From Clostridiales bacterium NK3B98 (GTDB taxonomy: Bacteria > Bacillota > Clostridia > Oscillospirales > Oscillospiraceae): 56,488 bases of DNA. Shown here piece after piece: positions 31,645 to 39,690 of the stretch; the stretch's first letter is position 1, and every line of letters begins with the position of its first letter. The translations under genes were made by a program, and so were the position numbers. Below the pieces are notes generated by a model. It did no database searches, was not told where the DNA came from, and was given only the letters and a program-made list of their open reading frames with translations. The stretch spans positions 1 to 56,488 of the forward strand of contig ATWA01000011.1 of NCBI GenBank assembly GCA_000421005.1. The letters run 5' to 3'.

Positions 31645-34590
31645 TCAGGCGTTTTGCGCCCGTCTCGCCTCAATGGCCGCAAGAAGAGAACGAATCCGAA
31701 TACGAACTGCGCCAAGGTTGGAAATGTCGTCGATTTTCAACTGGGTGTACAGCTTGCCGCCCTTTTCCAGAATGGAGCGCACCTCGTCTCCGGTGATTGC
31801 GTCCACACCGCAGCCGAAGGACACCAACTGAATCAGCTCCATGTCCGGCTGGGTACACACATACCGGGCGGCGTTGTACATTCTGGCGTGATAGGTCCAC
31901 TGGTTCAGCACGCGGCGGGCTTCTTTATCCTCTTTCCACGCCACAGCGTCCTCGGTAATCAGCACAAAGCCAAAGCCGGTGACCAGATCGTTGATACCGT
32001 GGTTGATTTCCGGGTCCATGTGGTAGGGACGTCCGGCGATGACCATAATAGGCATCCCCTTCTCCCGGGCCTGCTGAATGTACTGCTCCGCCGTGTGGCG
32101 CAAATCCTCTTTGTAGGCGTCGTAGGCCTTGTATGCCGCCCGAGCCGCTGTCACCGTCTCACGTTTGGGAATGCCGAACATGGTGAGGAAGTATTCTGCG
32201 GCGTGCTTCTCAAAATCATGGGGGCGGTGAAGACCAAAGTAAGGGTGGAGGAACTTCACCCGGTTTTCGTTCAACATGGGGATATTGGCGGCAATCAGGT
32301 CGGGGTAGTAGGCCACCACCGGGCAGTTGTAGTTATTGTCGCTGATGCCCTCGTCAAAGTTATAGCTCATGCAGGGATAGAAGATCGCATCGCAGTTTTG
32401 CTCCACCAGACTGACCACATGGCCGTGTACCAGCTTGGCAGGATAGCAGACGGTATCAGAGGGGATGGTACGCTGCCCTTTCAGGTACAGTTTACGGCTG
32501 GATTCCGGAGACAGCACCACCTCAAAGTTCAGCTTGGTGAAAAATGCAAACCAGAAGGGCAGATTCTCATAGGTATTCAGGGCAAAGGGAATACCGATTC
32601 TGCCCCGGGCACCGGTGCCGCTGCCCCTGCCCTGCAGGGCACGGAGCTTGTCGTACTTGTACTTCATCAGATCCGGATTCTGAACCTTTTTTCCTCCCAG
32701 CGGCTTGGAGCAGCGGTTTCCGGAGATAAAGCGGCGGCCGCCGTCAAAGGTATTCACCGTGAGGGAGCAGTGGTTGGTGCAGCCGTTGCAGGTCACCGGC
32801 TTGGCGGTGTGGACGAAGCTTTTCAGTTCCTCCGGGCTGAGCAGGGTGGAGCGCTCCAAATGCAGCTTTTTCGCTGCCAGCGCCGCACCGAAGGCGCCCA
32901 TAATGCCGGCGATGGTAGGACGAATCACGTTTCTGCCCAGCTCCTGCTCGAAGGCGCGGAGAACTGCGTCGTTATGGAAGGTGCCGCCCTGCACCACAAT
33001 GTGCTTGCCCAGCTCGTCGGCGGAGGACATCCGCAGCACCTTGTAGATGGCGTTTTTCACAATGGAGATGGACAGACCGGCGGAGATGTCCTCCACGCTG
33101 GCACCGTCCTTCTGCGCCTGCTTCACCGAGGAATTCATAAACACGGTGCAGCGGGAGCCCAGGTTCACCGGCTTTTCCGCAAACAGACCCAGCTTGGCAA
33201 AGTCCGCAATCTCATAGCCCAGCGCCCGGGCAAAGGTCTCAATGAAGGAGCCGCAGCCGGAGGAACAGGCCTCGTTGAGCATGATGGAGTCAACAGCGCC
33301 GTTGCGGATCTTGAAGCACTTCATATCCTGTCCGCCGATGTCGATGATGAAATCCACATCCGGGTTAAAGTGGGCGGCGGCGTTGTAGTGCGCCACCGTC
33401 TCCACCAGACCCAAGTCGCAGCGGAAGGCGTTTTTAATCAAATCTTCGCCGTAGCCGGTGACGGCGCTGCCGCGAATGGTGACTCGGTCGCCGATGGCCT
33501 GATAGATGTAGTCCAGCTGCTGCCGGACGATGGACACCGGGTTGCCCATATTGGAATGGTAGTAGGTATAGAGCAAGCCGCCGTCCGGGGCAATCAAAGC
33601 CAGCTTGGTGGTGGTGGAGCCTGCGTCAATGCCCAGATAGGCATCTCCCTCATAGGTGGCGATATCATACTCCGGGGGATGCTGGGCGTTGTGCCGGGCG
33701 CAAAAGTCCTCATATTCCTGCTGGGAGGCAAACAGCTTGGGGGCGGTATCCAGAGAGGTAACGGCGTTTCGGGAGTCCTCCAGCAGGGTCAGCGCCTCAT
33801 CAAAATTCTTCGCCTCGTAGTCGGTAGCGCAGAGGGCGGCGCCCATGGCAGCGAAGCAGTCGCCGTCCTCGGGGAAGATGGCGTGTTCCTCGTCCAGCTT
33901 CAATGTCACCACAAACCGCTCCCGCAGACCCATGAGGAAGTGGAGCGGGCCGCCCAAGAAGACGATTTTCCCCTTCAGCTCACGGCCCTGGGTCAGACCG
34001 GCGATGGTCTGATCCACCACCGCCTGGAAGATGGAGGCGGCTACATCCTCCTTGCGTCCTCCCTGATTCAAAATAGGCTGAATGTCGCTCTTGGCAAACA
34101 CGCCGCAGCGGGAGGCAATGGGATAGATTTTCTCATGCTTCAGGCTCAATTCGTCCAGCTCGCTGGCGGAGACGTTCATCAGGGTGGCCATCTGGTCGAT
34201 AAAGGCTCCGGTACCGCCGGCGCAGGAGCCGTTCATGCGTTCTTCCAGCGCCCCGCCGAAAAAGATAATTTTGGCATCCTCGCCGCCCAGCTCAATAACG
34301 GCATCTGTATCCGGCACATAGGCGTTCACCGCGGCGGCAGTGGCATACACCTCCTGCACAAAATCAATCCCGCTGGCCTTGCTGACGCCCAGTCCCGCAG
34401 AGCCGGTGATGACGATTTTTACCTGCTCCCCGGCGTACTCCGGGGCAATGCGCTTTAAAATCTCGCAGGTTTTTTCCCGTACTTTGGAAAAATGCCGCTC
34501 GTAGGAGCGAAACAACAATTGATTCTCTGCATCCAGCACCACTACCTTTACCGTAGTGGAGCCGATATCAATGCCAATCCGATAGCTCAT
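31645..34590 (-). CDS. Acyl-CoA dehydratase activase (BcrAD/BadFG type, two ASKHA domains)
   Basis: 981 residues. Two ATPase modules of the acetate kinase/Hsp70 fold follow each other: the first starts GIDIGSTTVKVVVLDAENQ with SCAGGTGAFIDQM, the second starts LGIDAGSTTTKLALIAPDGG with EACSSGCGSFIETFA. Cysteines in these loops would hold the bridging [4Fe-4S] cluster in the family. A third region (about 640-981, DUF2229 type) has CNGCTNHC and repeated conserved cysteines. Such proteins use ATP to drive a low-potential electron into a dehydratase or related reductase. The D-component partner follows directly. No dehydratase alpha/beta subunits or CoA-transferase are near, so the target enzyme is unknown. 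Confidence 0.88.
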   Translation of the reverse strand: MSYRIGIDIGSTTVKVVVLDAENQLLFRSYERHFSKVREKTCEILKRIAPEYAGEQVKIVITGSAGLGVSKASGIDFVQEVYATAAAVNAYVPDTDAVIELGGEDAKIIFFGGALEERMNGSCAGGTGAFIDQMATLMNVSASELDELSLKHEKIYPIASRCGVFAKSDIQPILNQGGRKEDVAASIFQAVVDQTIAGLTQGRELKGKIVFLGGPLHFLMGLRERFVVTLKLDEEHAIFPEDGDCFAAMGAALCATDYEAKNFDEALTLLEDSRNAVTSLDTAPKLFASQQEYEDFCARHNAQHPPEYDIATYEGDAYLGIDAGSTTTKLALIAPDGGLLYTYYHSNMGNPVSIVRQQLDYIYQAIGDRVTIRGSAVTGYGEDLIKNAFRCDLGLVETVAHYNAAAHFNPDVDFIIDIGGQDMKCFKIRNGAVDSIMLNEACSSGCGSFIETFARALGYEIADFAKLGLFAEKPVNLGSRCTVFMNSSVKQAQKDGASVEDISAGLSISIVKNAIYKVLRMSSADELGKHIVVQGGTFHNDAVLRAFEQELGRNVIRPTIAGIMGAFGAALAAKKLHLERSTLLSPEELKSFVHTAKPVTCNGCTNHCSLTVNTFDGGRRFISGNRCSKPLGGKKVQNPDLMKYKYDKLRALQGRGSGTGARGRIGIPFALNTYENLPFWFAFFTKLNFEVVLSPESSRKLYLKGQRTIPSDTVCYPAKLVHGHVVSLVEQNCDAIFYPCMSYNFDEGISDNNYNCPVVAYYPDLIAANIPMLNENRVKFLHPYFGLHRPHDFEKHAAEYFLTMFGIPKRETVTAARAAYKAYDAYKEDLRHTAEQYIQQAREKGMPIMVIAGRPYHMDPEINHGINDLVTGFGFVLITEDAVAWKEDKEARRVLNQWTYHARMYNAARYVCTQPDMELIQLVSFGCGVDAITGDEVRSILEKGGKLYTQLKIDDISNLGAVRIRIRSLLAAIEARRAQNA

Positions 34591-34646
34591 AAATCATACC
34601 TCGTAGGTTCTTCGGGCACCCGCCCGTACATTTTCACTCAGCGTCT

Positions 34647-34674
34647 ATTTTAACACATTTCGTCTAAATGGCAA
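34647..34674 (-). promoter_or_regulatory. Promoter of the activase operon
   Basis: On the minus strand, TTGCCA (34669-34674), a 16-base spacer and TAAAAT (34647-34652). It lies about 57 bases before the activase ATG. Confidence 0.6.
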
Positions 34675-34802
34675 GAGTGTAAGCAGGGGTTAAGTGTGAA
34701 CCTTTCGTGAAATCGTCGATTTTTCAGGGAAAAAGCGGAAAAACGCAACTTTTATATGTAACTTTTCATGTGTCGTTTCCCAAATAATTTTATCAAAGTG
34801 TA

Positions 34803-34831
34803 TTGCGTTTTTTGACTTTGTGGTATATAAT
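34803..34831 (+). promoter_or_regulatory. Promoter of phosphoribosyltransferase-like gene
   Basis: TTGCGT (34803-34808), a 17-base spacer and TATAAT (34826-34831), 28 bases before the ATG at 34860. The spacer contains a second TTGACT-like hexamer. Confidence 0.6.
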
Positions 34832-34859
34832 AACGGTAACTTGTTACGGAGGTGTTCTC

Positions 34860-35516
34860 ATGTCACTGGAAGAAAAAACCATTCGCTTTCCTGCGAAGAC
34901 CAAAAACACAGATCTGTATCTCAAGGCCATTCCCGGTCATTTTATTACCAATCACTCCCACATCAATTACTACACCGATATGACCGAGATGAAGAGCATC
35001 TACCGTGTCGCCCGCAAGGCGGCAGGGGTTCTCGGTGAGCGATATAAAAACACCATCCCGGTGGATACCATTCTCTGTCTGGACAGCACGGAGGTCATTG
35101 GTGCGTTGCTGGCCCGGGAGCTGCGGGATTCCCACTTTGGTCCCGGCACCCACGCCAAAAAGGACATTGCCGTCGTCACCCCGGAGCAGAACAACAACAC
35201 CAGCCAGTTGATCTTCCGGGACAATTATAAGCCGCTGATTCGCAACCGGGACTGCATTGCGCTGGTTTCCTCGGTGACCACAGGCTATACTGTCCACAAG
35301 GCCATTGAGACCATCAAGTATTACGGCGGTATCGTCCGGGGCGTGTCTGCCATTTTCAGCAAGGTGAACCATGTGGACGGCGTACCCATTGACGCCATCT
35401 TTGACATCACCACCATTCCGGACTATCGCTCCTATGACTATACCAATTGCCCCTACTGCCAGCAGAACATCAAGGTGGATGCGCTGGTGAACACCAACGG
35501 CTACTCCAAACTCTGA
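34860..35516 (+). CDS. Phosphoribosyltransferase-fold protein (orotate PRT-like)
   Basis: 218-residue protein with the type I phosphoribosyltransferase fold. It shows DTILCLDSTEVIGALLAREL early, and a loop resembling the PRPP site, CIALVSSVTTGYTVHKAIET, in place of the usual VVDDVxTTGGT. The acidic pair normally contacting ribose of PRPP is therefore replaced by Ser-Ser, so catalysis or specificity may differ. The C-terminus has a CPYCQQN motif that could bind metal. The ATG at 34860 follows GGAGG. It may act as an enzyme, a regulator or a binding protein. It is divergent from the activase and precedes ridA and xdhC, with its own promoter. Confidence 0.7.
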   Translation: MSLEEKTIRFPAKTKNTDLYLKAIPGHFITNHSHINYYTDMTEMKSIYRVARKAAGVLGERYKNTIPVDTILCLDSTEVIGALLARELRDSHFGPGTHAKKDIAVVTPEQNNNTSQLIFRDNYKPLIRNRDCIALVSSVTTGYTVHKAIETIKYYGGIVRGVSAIFSKVNHVDGVPIDAIFDITTIPDYRSYDYTNCPYCQQNIKVDALVNTNGYSKL

Positions 35517-35521
35517 GCCCC

Positions 35522-35550
35522 TTGCCATTTGTCCGATTCAGCATTATAAT
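35522..35550 (+). promoter_or_regulatory. Promoter of ridA-xdhC
   Basis: TTGCCA (35522-35527), a 17-base spacer and TATAAT (35545-35550). It begins just after the preceding stop codon. Confidence 0.65.
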
Positions 35551-35563
35551 CAAATCTGGCGAT

Positions 35564-35589
35564 GCGGTTGGTCTGCAACGGCCAACCGC
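35564..35589 (+). terminator. Leader hairpin before ridA
   Basis: Perfect 8-bp stem GCGGTTGG / CCAACCGC with a 10-base loop, followed by TTCATTTTATT. It could terminate the upstream gene or attenuate the ridA transcript. Confidence 0.5.
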
Positions 35590-35621
35590 TTCATTTTATT
35601 CCCGGAAAGGACGGATCATCC

Positions 35622-35999
35622 ATGAAAGAGATCATCACTGCCAGCCACGCCCCTGCCGCCATCGGCCCTTATTCCCACGCCGTTCAGGTGGGCGATCTGC
35701 TGTTCACCTCCGGTCAGATTCCGCTGGTGCCGGAGACAGGTAAAATCGTAGAAGGCGGCATTGAAGCCCAGGCAGAGCAGGTGCTGAATAATCTGGCCTC
35801 CGTACTGGAAGCCGCCGGAATGGACTTCTCCAATGTGGTGAAAACCACCGTATTTCTCACCGATCTGGCAGATTTCGCCACAGTAAATGCCATCTATGCC
35901 ACCCGCTTCCCCTCTGCTCCCCCCGCCCGCTCCTGTGTGCAGGTGGCAAAGCTGCCCGCCGGAGCAAGGATGGAGATGGAGCTGATTGCCAGCCGCTGA
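35622..35999 (+). CDS. ridA: RidA family reactive enamine/imine deaminase
   Basis: 125-residue RidA (YjgF/YER057c/UK114) protein. These trimeric enzymes hydrolyse reactive 2-aminoacrylate-type intermediates from PLP enzymes. Family motifs: IGPYSHAV at the N-terminus, LLFTSGQIPLVPETG, the EAAGMDFSNVVKTTVFLTD helix-strand and PPARSCVQVAKLPAGARMEME with the conserved arginine and glutamate. The length is normal. The start at 35622 is the family's usual MKE start. It precedes xdhC by 4 bases and is probably co-transcribed with it. Confidence 0.93.
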   Translation: MKEIITASHAPAAIGPYSHAVQVGDLLFTSGQIPLVPETGKIVEGGIEAQAEQVLNNLASVLEAAGMDFSNVVKTTVFLTDLADFATVNAIYATRFPSAPPARSCVQVAKLPAGARMEMELIASR

Positions 36000-36003
36000 C
36001 GCT

Positions 36004-37032
36004 ATGAACGAGCGTATCTACGATGCTTTGCGGGATGCTATGGAACAGCAGCGTCCCACCGTTTTACGCACCGCCCTCTCTGCCCGTCAGGGGAACGTCA
36101 GCGAAGAACTGCGCCGGGAGATGCTGGTGGTTGACGCCGTATCGGCAGATGGAAAAGGAGTGGTCTCCCCCTTTCTGACGGAGCAAAACGGGGCGCTGGT
36201 TTTTGACGAGCCTGTGCTGCCCCCGGAACGGATGCTCCTGCTGGGAGGCGGTCATGTAGCCCAGCCGGTGTGCGCCTTTGCCGCCGCCTGTGGGTTTCGG
36301 GTGACGGTGGTGGACGACCGCCCCTCCTTTGCCAACCGCACCCGGTTTCCGGATGCTGTCGAGGTGGTGTGTGATGGCTTTGCCCACGCCATTGCGCAGT
36401 TTCACCCCGGCGCTTATGACTATGTGGTCATTGTCACCCGGGGGCACGCCCACGACGCTGAGTGTCTCCGCTGGGTGCTGACCGGGGATTTCCCCGCCTA
36501 TGTGGGTATGATCGGCTCCCGGCGGCGGGTAAAGGCACAGCTGGAGCTGCTGGCAGAGGAGGGCTTTGACCGGGACAAGCTGGCAAAGGTCTGTACGCCC
36601 ATCGGCCTGTCCATCGGCTCGGTCACACCGGAAGAAATCGGGGTGTCCATTTTGGCGCAGGTGATTTCCTATCGCCGCCTGCCCCAGTTTGCCGCAGCGG
36701 GACGGTGGGTGAACGGTTCGGATCTGGAACCGGAGATGATTCGGTATCTGGCAGAAAACCGGGAACCCAAAGCAGTGGTCACCATTCTCTCCGCCAAAGG
36801 CTCCACCCCCCGAAAGGCAGGGGCGAAAATGGCGGTCAGTCCTCTGGGACAGGTCACCGGCTCCATCGGGGGCGGCTGTGCGGAGAGCGAAGTCATGCAG
36901 CGTGCCCGGAAGCTCATCGGCACCGGAGGATTTGAGGTGTTCCATGTGGACATGACCGGAGAAGTGGCCGAGGAGGAAGGCATGGTCTGCGGCGGCGTCA
37001 TGGACGTGCTCATAGAGGACGATATTGGCTAA
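36004..37032 (+). CDS. XdhC-family molybdoenzyme maturation protein
   Basis: 342 residues. XdhC proteins bind molybdenum cofactor, promote its sulfuration or insertion into xanthine-dehydrogenase-type hydroxylases, and carry a nucleotide-binding fold. Here a Rossmann domain (LLLGGGHVAQPV near 78-89 to about 210) is followed by a XdhC/CoxI domain (KGSTPRKAGAKM near 260, then GSIGGGCAE) at the C-terminus. In most XdhC proteins the CoxI domain is N-terminal; here the N-terminal 70 residues look like a remnant. The order is known in Clostridial homologues of selenium-dependent hydroxylase systems. It converges on the molybdenum cluster and should use its product. The target hydroxylase is not in the window. 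Confidence 0.85.
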   Translation: MNERIYDALRDAMEQQRPTVLRTALSARQGNVSEELRREMLVVDAVSADGKGVVSPFLTEQNGALVFDEPVLPPERMLLLGGGHVAQPVCAFAAACGFRVTVVDDRPSFANRTRFPDAVEVVCDGFAHAIAQFHPGAYDYVVIVTRGHAHDAECLRWVLTGDFPAYVGMIGSRRRVKAQLELLAEEGFDRDKLAKVCTPIGLSIGSVTPEEIGVSILAQVISYRRLPQFAAAGRWVNGSDLEPEMIRYLAENREPKAVVTILSAKGSTPRKAGAKMAVSPLGQVTGSIGGGCAESEVMQRARKLIGTGGFEVFHVDMTGEVAEEEGMVCGGVMDVLIEDDIG

Positions 37033-37053
37033 TCATTATGGGGATTTCCTGCA

Positions 37054-37085
37054 AAAAGGCTTCGGCGGTACCGCCGAAGCCTTTT
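37054..37085. terminator. Bidirectional terminator, perfect 16-bp palindrome
   Basis: The 16-base arm AAAAGGCTTCGGCGGT is exactly inverted with no loop beyond the stem turn, leaving A-run and T-run flanks on both sides. It serves xdhC on the plus strand and modC on the minus strand. Its right end reaches the modC stop codon. Confidence 0.92.
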
Positions 37086-38127
37086 ATGCGTAGAGCAAAA
37101 GGATGTCTTCCCCCCTGACGCAGAGCCGTTCCGGTTTGGGGGGCTGCTGCGTGGTTTTTGCCAGATGTCGCCAAAGGTCAGGGCTGTCCGGGGACTGTCC
37201 CGGCGTGCGGAAGGAAAGAATCCAGCCGAAGGGTTCCTCCATCTCCCCGGTGTAGCGAACGGGAAAGGCATTTTCCCCGGGCGGGTGGTCAAAGCTGTGG
37301 GCGCGGATGCCCACGGCGACCAGATTGTCCTTCACTGGTTCATTCGTCTGAAGGGTCAGACCCCATTGGGGAATCTGCACTTGCTGCGCTCCTGTTTTCC
37401 GGGCAGGGGCGATGTTTTTGCACCCGGTGAGCCGGGCTGCTGCCACGGAACCCGGGTCGTCAAAGAGGGCTTTGGTCTCCCGGCAGCCGGAGAGCCTTCC
37501 CTGTTCCAAAATTGCCACATGAGAGCAGAGATGATATGCCTCGTCCCGGCTGTGGGTGACCAGAACGGCATCTGTGCCCCACTCTGCCAGCAGGTCTTTC
37601 AGCTCCATTTGCAGTCTGCCCTTCAAATGGCTGTCCAAGGCGGAAAAGGGCTCGTCCAGCAGCAACAGCCGGGGACGGTTTACCAGCATTCGGGCAAGGG
37701 CCGTCCGCTGTGCCTCTCCCCCCGAGAGGGTTTTGGGGTGGGCATAGGCTACCTGTTCCAGTTGAAACAGCGCCAGCATCCGCTCCACCTCCCGTTCCCG
37801 CTCTCCCCTGTCCCGCTGCCAGTTCAGACCGGTGCGGATATTCTGGGCTACCGTCATATGGGGAAACAGGGCGTAGCTCTGAAAGAGATATCCCACCCGG
37901 CGGCGCTGGGGCGGGAGGTCAATTCCCCGCTTTGCGTCAAACAAGGTCTCCCCGTCCAAGACAATACTGCCCTCGTCCGGGCGTTGCAGTCCGGCGATGC
38001 AGTTCAGGGTCAGGCTCTTGCCGCTGCCAGAGGCACCCAGCAGCCCCAGCGTGCCGCCGCAGGTTTCAAAGTCAGCTTGGAGGGTAAACGCTCCCAGCCG
38101 TTTTTTGATATGAACGCTCAGCTTCAT
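37084..38127 (-). CDS. modC: Molybdate ABC transporter ATP-binding protein
   Basis: ATPase of the molybdate importer, 347 residues. Walker A GASGSGKS near 31-38, Q-loop LFQSYALFPHMTV, signature LSGGEAQRTALAR, Walker B LLLLDEPFSALD and the switch histidine in VTHSRDEAY are all present. The C-terminal third is the TOBE/Mop-like regulatory domain where oxyanions bind in the family, though it is not strongly conserved here. The ATG is one base beyond the modB stop, so the pair is translationally coupled. The terminator palindrome touches the stop codon. Confidence 0.95.
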   Translation of the reverse strand: MKLSVHIKKRLGAFTLQADFETCGGTLGLLGASGSGKSLTLNCIAGLQRPDEGSIVLDGETLFDAKRGIDLPPQRRRVGYLFQSYALFPHMTVAQNIRTGLNWQRDRGEREREVERMLALFQLEQVAYAHPKTLSGGEAQRTALARMLVNRPRLLLLDEPFSALDSHLKGRLQMELKDLLAEWGTDAVLVTHSRDEAYHLCSHVAILEQGRLSGCRETKALFDDPGSVAAARLTGCKNIAPARKTGAQQVQIPQWGLTLQTNEPVKDNLVAVGIRAHSFDHPPGENAFPVRYTGEMEEPFGWILSFRTPGQSPDSPDLWRHLAKTTQQPPKPERLCVRGEDILLLYA

Positions 38128-38128
38128 C

Positions 38129-38785
38129 CTACCGCCGCTCCCCTTCCAGCAGATTCACCGTCAGCAGCACCACAGCGCTGATGGCCAGATTCACCAACAC
38201 CCAGCGAAACGCCCCCGGCTCGTCATTGGTGCGCCAAAGCTGATAGACGGTGGTGGAAATGGTGGCGGTACGCCCGGGAATATAGCCCACCAGCATACTG
38301 GTGGCGCCGTACTCTCCCAGTCCCCGGGCAAAGGCCAGCACCGCCCCTGCCCCGATGCCCTTGATGCACACCGGCATACGAATGCGCCAGAAAATAGCGC
38401 TGTTGCTCAGCCCCAGCGTCTGCGCTGCCCCCGCCAATTCCTCCGGGAAGCTCTCAAAGGCAGAGCGGGCAGTGCGGTACATCAGAGGAAAGGACACCAC
38501 CGCCGCTGCCGCCACTGCTCCCTGCCATGTCATTACCAGCCGGAAGCCCCAGCGCTCGAGGATGCTTCCCAACGGGCCGTTTGTTCCAAACAGCCGCAGG
38601 AGAAACCAGCCGCACACGGTGGGCGGCAGCACCAACGGAAGGGTCAGCACCACATCCAGCCCGCCCTTGATGCCCCGGGGCAGCGTTCGGGCGTAATAGG
38701 CGCAGGCAATCCCGGTAAAAAAGACCAGCACACTGCTGAGGGTGGCAATCCGCAGGGAATTGAAAAGTGGATACCAGTCGGACAT
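38129..38785 (-). CDS. modB: Molybdate ABC transporter permease
   Basis: 218-residue permease with five membrane segments. The EAA-type loop LAGAAQTLGLSNSAIFWRIRMP and the ModB/CysT-like motif FARGLGEYGATSMLVGYIPG identify the family and specificity group. The start at 38785 follows AGGAG and gives the usual short N-terminus (SDWYPLFNSLRIATLSS); the frame upstream to 38941 lies inside modA and is rejected. It sits 17 bases after modA. Confidence 0.95.
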   Translation of the reverse strand: MSDWYPLFNSLRIATLSSVLVFFTGIACAYYARTLPRGIKGGLDVVLTLPLVLPPTVCGWFLLRLFGTNGPLGSILERWGFRLVMTWQGAVAAAAVVSFPLMYRTARSAFESFPEELAGAAQTLGLSNSAIFWRIRMPVCIKGIGAGAVLAFARGLGEYGATSMLVGYIPGRTATISTTVYQLWRTNDEPGAFRWVLVNLAISAVVLLTVNLLEGERR

Positions 38786-38802
38786 AGGCCGCTCCTGTCT
38801 GG

Positions 38803-39690
38803 TCAGTTTACCGGAGAGAAGCCCACCTCTTGAAAGACAGCCATGGCCTCCTCCGTATGCAAATAATCCAAAAAGGTGAGCGCACCATCCCGGTTGTTTC
38901 CGGTCTTGACCACAGCGGCGGGATAGATGACCTGTCCGCACATCTGGGCGGTGGCTTCGTCTACGATTTCCAGACCGGCGGAATAAGCGTCGGTGCAGTA
39001 AATGACCCCGCAGTCCACGCTGCCCTCACTGACCCATGTGGTGACTTCCTTCACGTTGCTTCCGTAGGTGATTTCCCCTGCCTGTGCCAGCGTTTCCTCG
39101 TCCAGACCGTAGTAGTCCAGAATCTTCTGGGTGTACTGCCCCACCGGCACGTCGCTGTTGCCCATGGCAAGGAGAATGCCCCCCTGCTGCAGGGCTTCTG
39201 CCAGCTTGTCAAAGCTGTCGATGCCCTTGGGGTTGCCCTCAGGAACGCAGAGGGTCACCTTGTTTTCCAGCAGGTTTCCCCGGCTCTCGGAGAGAATGCA
39301 GTCCAGCCCCTCCGTGTTCACCTCCGGGTCGGCGGCGGCGTCCAGCTGGTCCATCTGGCGCTGTCCCGCAGAGATAAACAGGTCGCATTCCGCCCCCTGG
39401 GCAATCTGTTCCTTCAGCGTGCCGGAGGACTCAAAGCTGTACACCAGATTGACATTGTGGGTCTGCTCGTAGACCGGCTTGATGGCTTCCAGCGTCTCGG
39501 TGAGGGAGGCGGCGGCAAAGACAATCACATCCGGACGGGCATCTGTTGTCTCTGTCGTTGCCTGTTCTGCTACTTCTTGGTTAGCAGTTTCCGGGATGGG
39601 TTCCTCCCGGCTCTGATTTGCGGTTGCGCCGCAGCCTGCCAAAAGCAGCAGAGCCAGCAGCAGGGACAGGATGGTTTTCATGTTCTTCAT
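38803..39690 (-). CDS. modA: Molybdate ABC transporter substrate-binding lipoprotein
   Basis: 295-residue ModA with a Sec-type lipoprotein signal (TILSLLLALLLLAGC, lipobox Cys near 20), a short Thr/Glu-rich linker, and a binding domain with family motifs: VFAAASLTETLEAI at the N-terminal lobe, YSFESSGTLKEQI, CDLFISAGQRQMDQL, and ITYGSNVKEVTTWVSEGSVDCG. It binds molybdate or tungstate for ModBC. The ATG at 39690 follows GAGGAG and overlaps the MOSC-mog stop as ATGA. Its Sec-type signal contrasts with the Tat signal on the sugar-binding protein at 5348-7078. Confidence 0.94.
   Translation of the reverse strand: MKNMKTILSLLLALLLLAGCGATANQSREEPIPETANQEVAEQATTETTDARPDVIVFAAASLTETLEAIKPVYEQTHNVNLVYSFESSGTLKEQIAQGAECDLFISAGQRQMDQLDAAADPEVNTEGLDCILSESRGNLLENKVTLCVPEGNPKGIDSFDKLAEALQQGGILLAMGNSDVPVGQYTQKILDYYGLDEETLAQAGEITYGSNVKEVTTWVSEGSVDCGVIYCTDAYSAGLEIVDEATAQMCGQVIYPAAVVKTGNNRDGALTFLDYLHTEEAMAVFQEVGFSPVN

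Noticed and set aside
31654-34458. 934-codon plus-strand frame opposite the activase
   Set aside because: Antisense shadow of a GC-rich gene. The minus strand has clear ASKHA and cysteine motifs; the plus product has no recognisable domain.
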